Shown in pieces: positions 6,927-15,554 of a stretch of 64,000 nucleotides of DNA (positions within the stretch are counted from its first letter, which is position 1; the number at the start of each line of letters is the position of its first letter). Position numbers and translations under genes: made by a program. This DNA comes from Alistipes sp. (GTDB lineage Bacteria > Bacteroidota > Bacteroidia > Bacteroidales > Rikenellaceae): NCBI GenBank assembly GCA_017629145.1, contig JAGBXR010000036.1:124001-188000 (forward strand). The letters are read 5' to 3'. The notes under the pieces were generated by a model. The model did no database searches. It saw nothing but the letters and a program-made list of their open reading frames with translations, and was not told the DNA's origin.

Positions 6927-9812
6927 ATGAGCAATAAACGTCTATTTCTAATCGATGCCTACGCATTGATTTTCAAATACTACTACGCCTTTATGGGTCG
7001 CCCTATGCGCAACCGCGATGGTCTCAACACCTCGGTTGTCTTCGGCTTTACGAAGTTCTTGCGCGACATTCTGCGCCGCGAGAAGCCCGACCTTCTGGGT
7101 GTAGCCTTCGACCCTTCGGGTGGTTGTTTCCGTCGCCGACTCTTCGAGGAGTACAAGGCCAACCGTCCGCCCACGCCCGAGGATATCAAGCTCTCGGTAC
7201 CCTATGTGAAGCGTCTCCTGGAGGCGATGTGCATACCCGTTCTCGAGGTCGAGGATTTCGAGGCCGACGACGTCATCGGCACATTGGCAAAGAAGGGTGT
7301 AGCGGCTGGTTACGAGGTATTTATGGTGACCCCCGATAAGGACTACGGACAGCTTGTCGACGATAGCTGCAAGATATACAAGCAGAAGGGCGACGATGTC
7401 GAGATTGTAGGGCGTGCGGAGATTGAGCAGAAGTATGGCTTCAGCGACCCTGCTTTGGTGTGCGATATGTTGGCATTGTGGGGTGACGCGTCGGACAACA
7501 TTCCGGGTGTTCCTGGCATCGGTGAGAAGGGTGCGTGCAAGCTGGTAAGGGAGTGGGGCACAGTCGAGGAGATCCTCGCAAATAGTGCCAATATCGGAGG
7601 TAAGACAGGCAAGAATATCGCCGAGTGGGGCGAGCGTCTGTTGCTCTCGAAGGAGCTTACGAAGATACGTCTCGATGCGCCTATCGAGCTCGACGAGGAG
7701 GAGTTGCGTCTCTCGGAGCCTAACTACACGCTGCTGCGCGGTCTCTATGCCGAGCTCAACTTCTCGTCATTCCTGCGCGACTTGGAGAATGTTGCGCCCA
7801 TAGCGCCTTTGAGCGATGTGCCTGTGCAGGAGCCACAGATTCAGCTTCAGGAGGTTGCGCGTGCCAAGTCCTCAACGAAGCGCAGCGCAGCTCTCGAGGG
7901 TCAGGGCGATTTGTTTGCTATGGCTATGGCTGCCCCTGCCGAGCCACAGCCCACCGAGGTGGTTGTCGGGGAGAGTGTTGTCGAGGTTGAGGGCGAGCCA
8001 TATTTGCGCACGTTGGCAGATACGCCGCATAGATACCACACGATACAATCTGCCGACGAGCTGTCGGCTATGTGCGACAAGATTTCGAAATATGCAGAGT
8101 TTTGCTTCGACACCGAGACTACGGGTCTTGACCCTATAGGCAGCCGCATTGTCGGTATGTCGTTTGCCGCAGAGCCTTACGAGGCGTGGTATGTGCCTTT
8201 CAGCGAGGCCAACAGCGTGGAGTATTGCAATATTGTGCGTCCGCTGTTCGAGAACGAGATGATTGCGAAGATTGGCCAGAACATAAAGTTCGACATTATG
8301 GTACTCCGCACACTCGGCATCGAGGTGCGTGGCCGCAAGATAGATACGATGCTTCTGCACTACCTTATCGATGCCGAATCGCGCCACAATATGAACTTCC
8401 TCGCGGAGCGATACCTTAGTTATAAGCCTATCGAGATAGAGACACTTATAGGCAAGGGTGCGAAGCAGCTGACTATGGATATGATTGGTGTTGAGCGTGT
8501 TGCGGAGTATGCTGCCGAGGATGCCGACGTCACGTTGCGTCTCAAGCAGGTGCTCGTTGCCGAGGTCGAGAAGCTCGGTATGATGGAGCTATACCACCGT
8601 ATCGAGGAGCCGATGATCGATGTGCTGGCCGATATGGAGCTTGCGGGCGTGAAGGTCGACTGCGAGGCATTGGCGCGTTATGCCGTTGAGCTTCGCGAGA
8701 TGCTCGATCGTTTGGAGCGCGAGGTGAGGGAACTTGCCGATGAGCCATCGCTAAATATCAACTCATCGCGTCAGCTCGGCGAGGTACTCTTCGCAAAGTT
8801 GCGTATCACAGACAAACCCAAGATGACCAAGACCAAGCAGTTCTCGACAGATGAGGAGTATCTGCAGGGCTTTGCGCACGACTTCCCAATAGTAAGCAAA
8901 ATATTGGAGTATCGCGGTGTGAAGAAGCTGCTGTCGACATATGTCGAGGCGTTGCCCGAGCTTGTAAATCCAAAGACGGGACATATTCACACATCATATA
9001 ATCAGGCAGTTACGGCTACAGGTCGACTATCTTCGACCAACCCCAACCTGCAAAACATACCTATCCGTGACGAGCTGGGTAAGCCTATACGTGCTGCCTT
9101 CGTAGCTTCGGACGAGGAGCATACGCTTATTGCTGCCGACTACTCGCAAATCGAGCTTCGCCTTATGGCGCATTTGAGTGCCGATAAGGCGCTTATCGAG
9201 GCTTTCTACGCAGGTGCCGACATCCACGCAGCTACGGCCGCTCGATTGTATGGCAAGCAACCCGACGCGGTAACATCCGACGAGCGCCGCAGAGCCAAGA
9301 CCGCCAACTTCGGCATCATCTACGGCATCTCGGCATTCGGCTTGGCACAGCGTCTGGATATCCCAAATAAGGAGGCTAAAGCACTCATCGAGAACTACTT
9401 CGTGTCGTATCCCGATGTGAAACGCTATATGGACGAGGCTATCGCCAAGGCTGCGCAGCAGGGATATGTCGAGACGATGTTTGGTCGTCGCCGCGTATTG
9501 CGCGACATCGCATCGGCAAACCGTACTGTGCGAGGTATCGCCGAGCGCAACGCCATAAATGCCCCAATCCAGGGCTCGGCAGCCGATATTATGAAGTTGG
9601 CTATGGCCGAGATTGCGCGTCGCTTCAAGGCCGAGGGCATCAAGTCGCGTATGATTCTTCAGGTGCACGATGAGGTTGTCATTGACACTCTCCGCTCCGA
9701 GCTCGATGCCGTTAAGCGCATAGTCAAAGAGGCTATGGAGAGCGTTGCCGAGCTTCGTGTGCCACTCATTGCGGAGATGAACGATGCTGATAATTGGCTT
9801 GCTGCGCATTAG
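6927..9812 (+). CDS. polA: DNA polymerase I with active proofreading domain
   Basis: The protein has 961 aa, slightly longer than E. coli Pol I. An N-terminal 5' nuclease domain (about 1-290) shows AFDPSGGCFRR, EADDVIGTLA and a helix-hairpin-helix GVPGIGEKGA. A Pro/Glu-rich linker follows (about 295-350). The 3'-5' exonuclease domain (about 365-545) keeps the metal-binding pair D395 and E397 in FDTETTGLD, so proofreading should be active. The polymerase domain carries motif A DYSQIELR (D738) and motif C VHDEV (D915). Its roles are Okazaki fragment maturation and repair synthesis. It follows queD closely and ends at a strong terminator at 9836-9877. Confidence 0.97.
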   Translation: MSNKRLFLIDAYALIFKYYYAFMGRPMRNRDGLNTSVVFGFTKFLRDILRREKPDLLGVAFDPSGGCFRRRLFEEYKANRPPTPEDIKLSVPYVKRLLEAMCIPVLEVEDFEADDVIGTLAKKGVAAGYEVFMVTPDKDYGQLVDDSCKIYKQKGDDVEIVGRAEIEQKYGFSDPALVCDMLALWGDASDNIPGVPGIGEKGACKLVREWGTVEEILANSANIGGKTGKNIAEWGERLLLSKELTKIRLDAPIELDEEELRLSEPNYTLLRGLYAELNFSSFLRDLENVAPIAPLSDVPVQEPQIQLQEVARAKSSTKRSAALEGQGDLFAMAMAAPAEPQPTEVVVGESVVEVEGEPYLRTLADTPHRYHTIQSADELSAMCDKISKYAEFCFDTETTGLDPIGSRIVGMSFAAEPYEAWYVPFSEANSVEYCNIVRPLFENEMIAKIGQNIKFDIMVLRTLGIEVRGRKIDTMLLHYLIDAESRHNMNFLAERYLSYKPIEIETLIGKGAKQLTMDMIGVERVAEYAAEDADVTLRLKQVLVAEVEKLGMMELYHRIEEPMIDVLADMELAGVKVDCEALARYAVELREMLDRLEREVRELADEPSLNINSSRQLGEVLFAKLRITDKPKMTKTKQFSTDEEYLQGFAHDFPIVSKILEYRGVKKLLSTYVEALPELVNPKTGHIHTSYNQAVTATGRLSSTNPNLQNIPIRDELGKPIRAAFVASDEEHTLIAADYSQIELRLMAHLSADKALIEAFYAGADIHAATAARLYGKQPDAVTSDERRRAKTANFGIIYGISAFGLAQRLDIPNKEAKALIENYFVSYPDVKRYMDEAIAKAAQQGYVETMFGRRRVLRDIASANRTVRGIAERNAINAPIQGSAADIMKLAMAEIARRFKAEGIKSRMILQVHDEVVIDTLRSELDAVKRIVKEAMESVAELRVPLIAEMNDADNWLAAH

Positions 9813-9835
9813 TCTGGTCGACATATTCAGAATGG

Positions 9836-9877
9836 GAGGGGGCCCTCGCGCAATTGCGCCAGAGGCCCTCTCTTTTT
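9836..9877 (+). terminator. Intrinsic terminator of queD-polA
   Basis: GAGGGGGCCCTCGCGCAA pairs with TTGCGCCAGAGGCCCTCTC with few mismatches, followed by TTTTT. It starts 24 bp after the polA stop. Confidence 0.85.
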
Positions 9878-9936
9878 GTGAGTTATTTGTTGATAGAAAT
9901 CTTGGTTTGGTGTGTTTGTTTTTTCCGAAAAAATCT

Positions 9937-9944
9937 TAACTTTG
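9937..9944 (+). promoter_or_regulatory. -7 box for the OmpA/vWA operon
   Basis: TAACTTTG, about 220 bp before the ompA-like ATG at 10167. It implies an unusually long leader. Confidence 0.65.
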
Positions 9945-9949
9945 TTGTG

Positions 9950-10166
9950 ACAAGAGTTCCTGACGGCTCGTTGTGAGCCGAGAGTGTACAAATAGAACAT
10001 TCCAGAAGTGGAATGCATTAAAATAGCGGTATACAGCATTTAGCAGAACAAAGGTGTCATTTGACTAAAACATTTCGGAGGATGAGGTCTTAAGCAAGAG
10101 TCTTCATCTCTCTGCGGTTATAGCTGCAGCCTGGTACGACAATGAACAAACTAAAATATATAGATT
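9950..10166 (+). promoter_or_regulatory. Long structured 5' leader of the OmpA-family gene
   Basis: About 215 nt lie between the -7 box and the start codon. Two perfect hairpins are visible: CGGCTC/GAGCCG (9964-9980) and CATTCCA/TGGAATG (9998-10015). A third with internal loops lies at 10081-10108 (GATGA.../TCATC). A 10-codon open frame (10142-10174) overlaps the main ATG out of frame. No known riboswitch class is recognised. Confidence 0.5.
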
Positions 10167-11432
10167 ATGATTAGCAAGATTCGAGCAAGGGTACTACTTC
10201 TTATACCCACCTTTATGCTCCTCTTTACGGCAGCCTATGCCGAGAGTCCCTCTTCGGCACTCGAGCGTTGGCACATTGGCGTGGCGACTGGTTACCACGC
10301 AAATATGATGCGCTTTCACGGTATCTCGAAGGATGCCTACCCATCGCGCGATGCCAAGCATTCGGGCTTATTCCTCCTCTCGGCGGAGTATAGCTTCAAT
10401 GATGCGTTCAGCATCCGTCCCGAGTTGGGCTTCCTCAGTCGTGGCGGTACACTCTATGTCAACAATGTAGGTAAGACCGAGAAGGGTATATACGCCCTCA
10501 AGGCCAACTACTTCGACATTCGTGTGCCAGTCATCTACAACTTTAACCTCTCGAAGACCAAGATCAAACCCTATGTATATGTTGCGCCTCTCGTAGGTTT
10601 CGTTATGGGCGGTAAGGTGTCGTACGACGAGCGCATACGCACAGGTGAGGTACGCAACTACGAGCTTAAACTCACAAGAGCCAATATCGCCCCAGTATAT
10701 GTTGCAGCGGTTGCAGGTGTGGGTGCCAAGTATCCGATAAACATCATCGGTCACACTTGCTATGCAGGTCTCGAGTTCAGCTACGAGTATGGCTTTACGG
10801 ATACCTACTCGAAGATGGAGCGCAACAACGAGACGGTCAACGTAAACCACGTATATGGCCCTGTTGCTTCGCCACGTAAGAACTCTGGTTTCGAGCTCAA
10901 GGTATCGTTCCAGGTGCCACTCTCAATCTTTACGGGCAAGAAGGCTGCATCGGCAAAGAGCAGCAAGCAGCCAAAGCAGTCGAAGCGCGTGAAGAAGGAG
11001 CCAAAGCCAACAGCCGAGGGCTACTACAAGACCGATTGCTACACATTGCAGGATATCCAGAAGCTCATTGCCGAGGGTAAGAGCGTATCGGGTAAGACCA
11101 TCTGTGCTATCAACGACGTGAACTTCGACACCGCGAAGAGCGTGATTAAGGAGGAGTCGAAGAGATATCTCAATCAGCTCGCCGATGTGCTTGTCGAGAC
11201 TGGTATGAAGGTCGAGATTAAGGGTCACACCGATAATACTGGTACTGCGGAGTTCAACCAGGAGCTCTCAAAGGATCGTGCTATTGCGGTTATGTCATAC
11301 CTCGAGCAGCGCGGCGTATCGAGCAAGAATATGACCTATAGCTTCTATGGTGAGACACGTCCTATGGACACCAACGAGACCCCCGAGGGTCGTACACGCA
11401 ACAGACGAGTTGAGTTCGAATTGTATAAATAA
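10167..11432 (+). CDS. OmpA-family outer-membrane protein
   Basis: The protein has 421 aa. A signal peptide (about 1-25, ending TAAYAES) precedes an N-terminal beta-barrel of about 230 residues with alternating strands (PELGFLSRGG, VAAVAGVGAKY). A Lys/Ser/Pro-rich linker follows (about 255-285). The C-terminal OmpA peptidoglycan-binding domain (about 310-421) has FDTAKSVI, KGHTDNTG and NRRVEFELYK. The Asp in HTDNTG and the Arg in the NRRVE segment are the meso-DAP contacts of the family. It should tether the outer membrane to the wall. It is followed after 9 bp by a vWA lipoprotein, so the two are probably one operon with a shared long leader. Confidence 0.9.
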   Translation: MISKIRARVLLLIPTFMLLFTAAYAESPSSALERWHIGVATGYHANMMRFHGISKDAYPSRDAKHSGLFLLSAEYSFNDAFSIRPELGFLSRGGTLYVNNVGKTEKGIYALKANYFDIRVPVIYNFNLSKTKIKPYVYVAPLVGFVMGGKVSYDERIRTGEVRNYELKLTRANIAPVYVAAVAGVGAKYPINIIGHTCYAGLEFSYEYGFTDTYSKMERNNETVNVNHVYGPVASPRKNSGFELKVSFQVPLSIFTGKKAASAKSSKQPKQSKRVKKEPKPTAEGYYKTDCYTLQDIQKLIAEGKSVSGKTICAINDVNFDTAKSVIKEESKRYLNQLADVLVETGMKVEIKGHTDNTGTAEFNQELSKDRAIAVMSYLEQRGVSSKNMTYSFYGETRPMDTNETPEGRTRNRRVEFELYK

Positions 11433-11441
11433 TCAGAGAGT

Positions 11442-12599
11442 ATGAATACTTCAATCTATAGCCGAATTTTCAAGCTCGCTATCCTTGCCTGCTTGATGCT
11501 TAATGTCGCTTGCCTCAAGAAGGACGACAAGACGATTATGCTGAATGGTGGCCGTACACATACCACCATTCCCGATGACTCGATTGCTACGCCTAACCCC
11601 GATATCGGCACGCCCAACACTCGTATCCCAAACTTCATCTTCAAATATGCAGAGGAGTCTACCGATGATAACAAGATTGTTCGTTTCGATGTTAGCGGTA
11701 TCCAGATTCCTGATAGCAATAACTACCTCGTACTCTCGGGTACTGGCGACCAGGAGCAGGATTTGTGGGTCGAGGTAGATGGCGGTCCGAAGGGTCTGTT
11801 GATATACAAGGCCGATGAGGAGGATACGAAGCTCTGCAGCGACTTCGTGTTCCTTATCGACAACTCGGGAAGTATGGACGACGAGGCAAATGCTATTGCT
11901 CGCGATATCGTTGAATGGGCACAGACGCTCAGCCAGAGTATCGATATCCGCTTCGCAATCGTGGGCTACGATGGTCGCATTACGGGTGCTATCAACTTCA
12001 CAACCCCGGACAACATTGCAACCTATCTCAACCGCTCAACTGGCGTAGAGCGCACCTGCGGCTTTTCGGGTGACGACGCTGCTGCGCTCGAGACTGCAGC
12101 TGGCAAGTATGGTGGCACGTCTGCTACGGAGTGTCCTATGATGGCGTTGCACTATGCCAACGACAATTTGGCATTCCGCGAGGGTGCTAACCGCGTATAT
12201 GTGAACTTTACGGATGAGCCTAACGAGAGCTATGACCGCGATGAGTACTCGGTACACTACCTTGCATCGCAGGATAACTGGGATCCAGCTAATGGTACTA
12301 TCCACACTGTATACAGCAGCACCGACAATCAGTATAACGATAGCGGCACAGTGGAGCGTCCCTGGATGATGTCGGAGTACACTGGCGGTACGGTATTGTT
12401 CACCAATGCATCGTTTACTGGCGTGTCGCTCAACGACCTCCCTGTTACTGGTTCGATGAAGAACACATATGTGGTTAAGTTCGGTAACGTGATGCAGTAT
12501 ATGGACAACAAGAAGCACACCATCAAGTTAACCGTTATGACTATCGATAGGATGGTACGTGCCGAGCGTGAGTACGAGGTTAACTTCTCGGAGTTGTAG
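11442..12599 (+). CDS. von Willebrand factor A domain lipoprotein
   Basis: The protein has 385 aa. The N-terminal signal ends in a lipobox LNVAC with Cys24, so lipidation is expected. A short beta-rich region leads to a vWA domain from about residue 134. Its metal-ion-dependent adhesion site DNSGS is at 140-144 and a later Thr/Asp (NFTDEPNES) completes the MIDAS. vWA domains bind ligands through a bound divalent cation and often mediate adhesion or assembly of surface complexes. It starts 9 bp after the OmpA-like gene, and the pair ends at a long hairpin terminator. Whether the protein faces the surface or periplasm is not certain; there is no clear surface-export acidic stretch after the Cys. 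Confidence 0.88.
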   Translation: MNTSIYSRIFKLAILACLMLNVACLKKDDKTIMLNGGRTHTTIPDDSIATPNPDIGTPNTRIPNFIFKYAEESTDDNKIVRFDVSGIQIPDSNNYLVLSGTGDQEQDLWVEVDGGPKGLLIYKADEEDTKLCSDFVFLIDNSGSMDDEANAIARDIVEWAQTLSQSIDIRFAIVGYDGRITGAINFTTPDNIATYLNRSTGVERTCGFSGDDAAALETAAGKYGGTSATECPMMALHYANDNLAFREGANRVYVNFTDEPNESYDRDEYSVHYLASQDNWDPANGTIHTVYSSTDNQYNDSGTVERPWMMSEYTGGTVLFTNASFTGVSLNDLPVTGSMKNTYVVKFGNVMQYMDNKKHTIKLTVMTIDRMVRAEREYEVNFSEL

Positions 12600-12613
12600 A
12601 GCCTCGGCCTCCA

Positions 12614-12664
12614 GCAAACAAAATATGAGCTACCCCCCCCCGGGGTAGCTCATATTTTGTTTGC
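12614..12664. terminator. Bidirectional terminator between the vWA gene and dapD
   Basis: A perfect 22-bp stem: the arm GCAAACAAAATATGAGCTAC plus CC pairs with its complement around a C/G-run loop. It separates two convergent genes. The A/T-rich stem base supplies U-rich flanks on both strands. Confidence 0.85.
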
Positions 12665-12684
12665 GCCTATTTTCGGCTCTTGCG

Positions 12685-13515
12685 TTACGAAATCGAGAAG
12701 TCGCGCAATGCGTCGTTGAGCGATGTCTTCTTGTCGGTCGACTCCTTACGGTGGCCGATGATTAGGGCGCACTGCACGCCATACTCGCCTGCAGGGAAGC
12801 GCTTGGTGTAGGTTCCCGAAACCACTACTGAGCGAGGTGGTACGTAGCCCTTGTACTCTACTGGCTCGTCGCCCGTAACGTCGATGATATGTGTCGAGCC
12901 TGTAATCACGGTGTTTGAGCCGAGCACTGCCTCACGGCATACGTGAGCACCCTCCACAACGATTGAGCGTGAGCCGATGAAGCAGTTGTCCTCGATGATT
13001 ACGGGCGATGCCTGCACTGGCTCCAACACGCCACCGATGCCTACGCCGCCACTCAAATGTACGTTTTTGCCAATCTGTGCGCACGAGCCTACGGTAGCCC
13101 ACGTGTCGACCATTGTGCCGCTGTCGACGTATGCGCCGATGTTTACGTACGATGGCATAAGGATAGCGCCTGGGGCGATATATGCGCCGTAGCGAGCTAT
13201 GGCGTGAGGCACTACGCGCACGCCCAACTCCTCATATCCGCGCTTAAGCTCCATCTTGTCGTACCACTCCAACTCGCCGGCACGCATCGTGCGCATAGGC
13301 TGAATGGGGAAGTACATAATGATAGCCTTCTTCACCCATTCGTTCACCTGCCACTCGCTGCGCTCGAGGTCGATAGGCTCGGCACAACGAAGCTTACCCT
13401 TGTCGACAGCCTCGACTACGCGACGTATAGCCTCGCGTACATCCTCCTGTGCCAACATCTCGCGGCTCTCCCACGCCGCCTCTATAATTGCTTTCTCGGT
13501 CTGAAACATAATCAA
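12685..13515 (-). CDS. dapD: Tetrahydrodipicolinate N-succinyltransferase
   Basis: The protein has 276 aa, the typical length. It uses succinyl-CoA to succinylate tetrahydrodipicolinate in the lysine/meso-DAP route. An N-terminal helical domain is followed by left-handed beta-helix hexapeptide repeats (IAPGAILMPSYVNIGAYV, MVDTWATVGSCAQIGKNVH). The C-terminal segment contains YVPPRSVVVSG and the trimer-forming tail. The key acidic and Gly-rich active-site segment SGGVGIGGVLEP is intact. The gene is monocistronic, with its own -7 box at 13542-13549 and a terminator at 12614-12664. Confidence 0.96.
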   Translation of the reverse strand: MIMFQTEKAIIEAAWESREMLAQEDVREAIRRVVEAVDKGKLRCAEPIDLERSEWQVNEWVKKAIIMYFPIQPMRTMRAGELEWYDKMELKRGYEELGVRVVPHAIARYGAYIAPGAILMPSYVNIGAYVDSGTMVDTWATVGSCAQIGKNVHLSGGVGIGGVLEPVQASPVIIEDNCFIGSRSIVVEGAHVCREAVLGSNTVITGSTHIIDVTGDEPVEYKGYVPPRSVVVSGTYTKRFPAGEYGVQCALIIGHRKESTDKKTSLNDALRDFSIS

Positions 13516-13541
13516 TCAGTTTAATTTATAATTCCTACGAG

Positions 13542-13549
13542 CAAAGATA
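13542..13549 (-). promoter_or_regulatory. -7 box for dapD
   Basis: On the minus strand the sequence reads TATCTTTG, 26 bp before the dapD ATG (13515). Confidence 0.75.
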
Positions 13550-13573
13550 CGAAATATCGCAACATGCACAAAA

Positions 13574-13697
13574 AAGAGAGTGAATAAAAAGTGTATTTTG
13601 TCGTTACGCTTGCCCTCAAAATGCTCATTTACGCACAGTAAACTCCGCTTTTTCGGGCTTCGTAAGCCTAAAACTACATCTTTTTATTCACTCTCTT
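13574..13697. repeat. Family II palindrome, copy 1
   Basis: The outer arms AAGAGAGTGAATAAAAAG and CTTTTTATTCACTCTCTT match perfectly. The inner arms (TTACGCTTGCCCTCAAAA against CGGGCTTCGTAAGCC) pair with interruptions. The apex is TTTACG-CACA-GTAAA. It lies between the 3' end of the radical SAM gene and the dapD promoter. A near-identical copy is at 47043-47166. Confidence 0.85.
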
Positions 13698-13750
13698 AGG
13701 TTGGAGGGGTTGGTTAAGTTGCTTTTAGTCAGCCTCTGTTCATTTTATGG

Positions 13751-14827
13751 CTACCTCTTCAGTCGCTGGTAGTGGCACACCAAGAGGTTGTCGTCATCAT
13801 CGTAGAGGTGCATACCGTTGCCCTCGCAGTATTGCCACATCTTGCAGTCGGCGCACTTGCCCTTCTTTGCCCACGCGCGGTTGCGGAACTTCTCGAAGCG
13901 GTTTTGCCACACATCCCAGAAGTTATCCTTGTAGATATTGCCCTGCGTGAAGTTGGCTCTCACGCTCGTACATCCCGAGATGTCGCCATTCACGCGGATA
14001 GATGCCACGCCTACACCCGCGTAGCACTCAAATGGGTTAGTGCGCACCTTCATCTCGTAGCCTCCCAAGAAACCCTCGCAGCCGTAGCTCGCCTTGATGC
14101 GCCCCTCCTTGCGTGTGCGCTCTATGAACTGCATAACGAAGGTAAACTCCTCGTCGTTGAGCTGCATCGACATATCCTGGGCGGCGCGACCTACGGGGAA
14201 GATGGTAAATAGTCGCCAGCTACGCACGCCGAGCGAGTAGAGAAACTCCTTGAACTCCTCGAGGTGTGGCAGCAGGGCGGGGGTCACACACGTAACAACA
14301 TCGGAGGCGAGCTCCTTATCTGCTGAAATCATACGCACAGCCTCCACAGCACGCGCAAAGCTCTCGCGGTTTTGGCGTATATGGTAGTGTTGCTCCTCGA
14401 AGCCGTCGAGCGACACCGTTATAGAGTGGAGTCCCGAGCGTATCAGCGAGTCGAGGCGTTGGCGTGTGAGGCCCATACCGTTTGTCACCATACCCCAGGG
14501 GTAGCCTCTGCGGTAGAGGTTGAGGCCTATATCCTCGAGGTCGCGACGCACGAGCACCTCGCCACCCGAGAGTATGACGAGCACCTTATTGGGATTTACA
14601 TTAGGCGTAATCTCGTTGTCGAGTACGCGGAAGAAATCCTTAGCAGGCATATCCGTAAGTGTGGAGTCCACGCGGCAGTCGCTACCGCAGTGGCGGCATT
14701 GCAGGTTGCAGCGTAGCGTACACTCCCAAAATAGGGTATTCAATATATGCTCATCGCGGCGTATCTGTCGTAGCTTGCGGAATAGCTTAAGAGCTAGCCA
14801 TTGGCGTAGTCCAAGACGTTTTCCCAT
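13751..14827 (-). CDS. Radical SAM/SPASM enzyme of a lipoprotein-associated system
   Basis: The protein has 358 aa. The radical SAM cluster motif is CNLQCRHC (Cys40, Cys44, Cys47), with an extra Cys36 in WECTLRC. The barrel motifs ILSGGEVLVR, MVTNGMGL and ITVSLDG follow. The C-terminal SPASM region has CYAGVGVASIRVNGDISGC and then CADCKMWQYC and a late CHY, enough cysteines for auxiliary [4Fe-4S] clusters. SPASM enzymes usually modify ribosomal peptides. The gene starts 5 bp after a 56-residue lipoprotein and ends a four-gene operon that includes three small lipoproteins. From memory this matches the family described as the rSAM/lipoprotein system of Bacteroidetes (TIGR04133-type), for which no reaction is known to me. 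The substrate is inferred, not shown. Confidence 0.88.
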   Translation of the reverse strand: MGKRLGLRQWLALKLFRKLRQIRRDEHILNTLFWECTLRCNLQCRHCGSDCRVDSTLTDMPAKDFFRVLDNEITPNVNPNKVLVILSGGEVLVRRDLEDIGLNLYRRGYPWGMVTNGMGLTRQRLDSLIRSGLHSITVSLDGFEEQHYHIRQNRESFARAVEAVRMISADKELASDVVTCVTPALLPHLEEFKEFLYSLGVRSWRLFTIFPVGRAAQDMSMQLNDEEFTFVMQFIERTRKEGRIKASYGCEGFLGGYEMKVRTNPFECYAGVGVASIRVNGDISGCTSVRANFTQGNIYKDNFWDVWQNRFEKFRNRAWAKKGKCADCKMWQYCEGNGMHLYDDDDNLLVCHYQRLKR

Positions 14828-14832
14828 AGCTA

Positions 14833-15003
14833 TTACTCTTTTAGGGTGTTATCAGCATCTGCTGCAGGAACATCGTCTACCGGGTGAAATGTTGCGTAGG
14901 GCACACCATATTCGGGCATAGGTAGTATCTCCTCCTCCTTGGGCTCACAGCTTGTGAATGAGAAGCCGAGCAATGCCAATAGAAATAGAATAAGTCGTTT
15001 CAT
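14833..15003 (-). CDS. 56-residue mini-lipoprotein upstream of the radical SAM gene
   Basis: A short gene ending 5 bp before the radical SAM ATG. It encodes a signal peptide almost identical to that of the next lipoprotein (MKRLILFLLALLGF), a lipobox FTSC with Cys19, and only 37 residues after it. The segment EYGVPYATF matches EYGVPHVSF in its 164-aa neighbour. After that the sequence diverges into an acidic Pro/Ala/Asp tail and stops. It lacks the VDEAGEPIQG domain of the other two. It may be a truncated paralogue or a lipidated peptide substrate of the SPASM enzyme. It is too short for most gene callers. The conserved YGVP motif and the tight spacing support it being real. Confidence 0.75.
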   Translation of the reverse strand: MKRLILFLLALLGFSFTSCEPKEEEILPMPEYGVPYATFHPVDDVPAADADNTLKE

Positions 15004-15021
15004 AGTTTTATATTTTAGATG

Positions 15022-15516
15022 TTACTCGTCTGTATTCTCTCCGTTCTCCTCGTCGGTGTTCTCTCCGTTTTCGGTATTCTCCTCCTCGTCGGTGCTCACC
15101 TTGAGCTTCATTACCACCGTGCCGACATCAACGCTATATGCTCCGTGATACCAACTCTCGCCCTCCTCGAGCTGCTCTACATTCGTGAGCTTTACAAGCT
15201 GCGTCTCATACTCGCCACCGTTTGCCTCGCCGTCGATGTCGATAAATTGCACTTGCCCTCGCTCAGCACCTGGCCAGAAGCCTCCATAGGCGTCGATGTT
15301 ACCCTGATAGTCCGATATGCCTGTGTTGTATTCGAAGGGCTCGTCATCCTCTGTGCGCACCTCGATACCCTGTATGGGCTCTCCCGCCTCGTCTACGACG
15401 TGTGCCTTGAGCTTGAACGAAACGTGTGGCACACCATACTCCGCTTTACCTATCTCCTCGCAGCTTGCAAAGCCAAATCCGAGCAGTGCAAATAGTATAT
15501 AAATTAGCCGTTTCAT
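15022..15516 (-). CDS. Small lipoprotein of the radical SAM system (paralogue B)
   Basis: The protein has 164 aa. The lipobox is FASC (Cys19). After it comes EYGVPHVSF, then HVVDEAGEPIQGIEV, a beta-sandwich-like carboxypeptidase-regulatory type segment. Then come ISDYQGNIDAYGGF and VQFIDIDGEANGG, and a final VGTVVMKLKVS strand. The last ~25 residues are a low-complexity Glu/Asn/Thr/Gly tail (repeats of ENTDEENG). It shares an ordered set of motifs with the 142-aa lipoprotein at 15555-15983, so the two are paralogues. It lies 18 bp upstream of the mini-lipoprotein in the same operon. The only cysteine is the lipidated one, so any radical SAM modification would have to target other residues. 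Confidence 0.85.
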   Translation of the reverse strand: MKRLIYILFALLGFGFASCEEIGKAEYGVPHVSFKLKAHVVDEAGEPIQGIEVRTEDDEPFEYNTGISDYQGNIDAYGGFWPGAERGQVQFIDIDGEANGGEYETQLVKLTNVEQLEEGESWYHGAYSVDVGTVVMKLKVSTDEEENTENGENTDEENGENTDE

Positions 15517-15554
15517 ACCTCTTATTTTATTAGATTGTTATTTCGTTACCTCTC

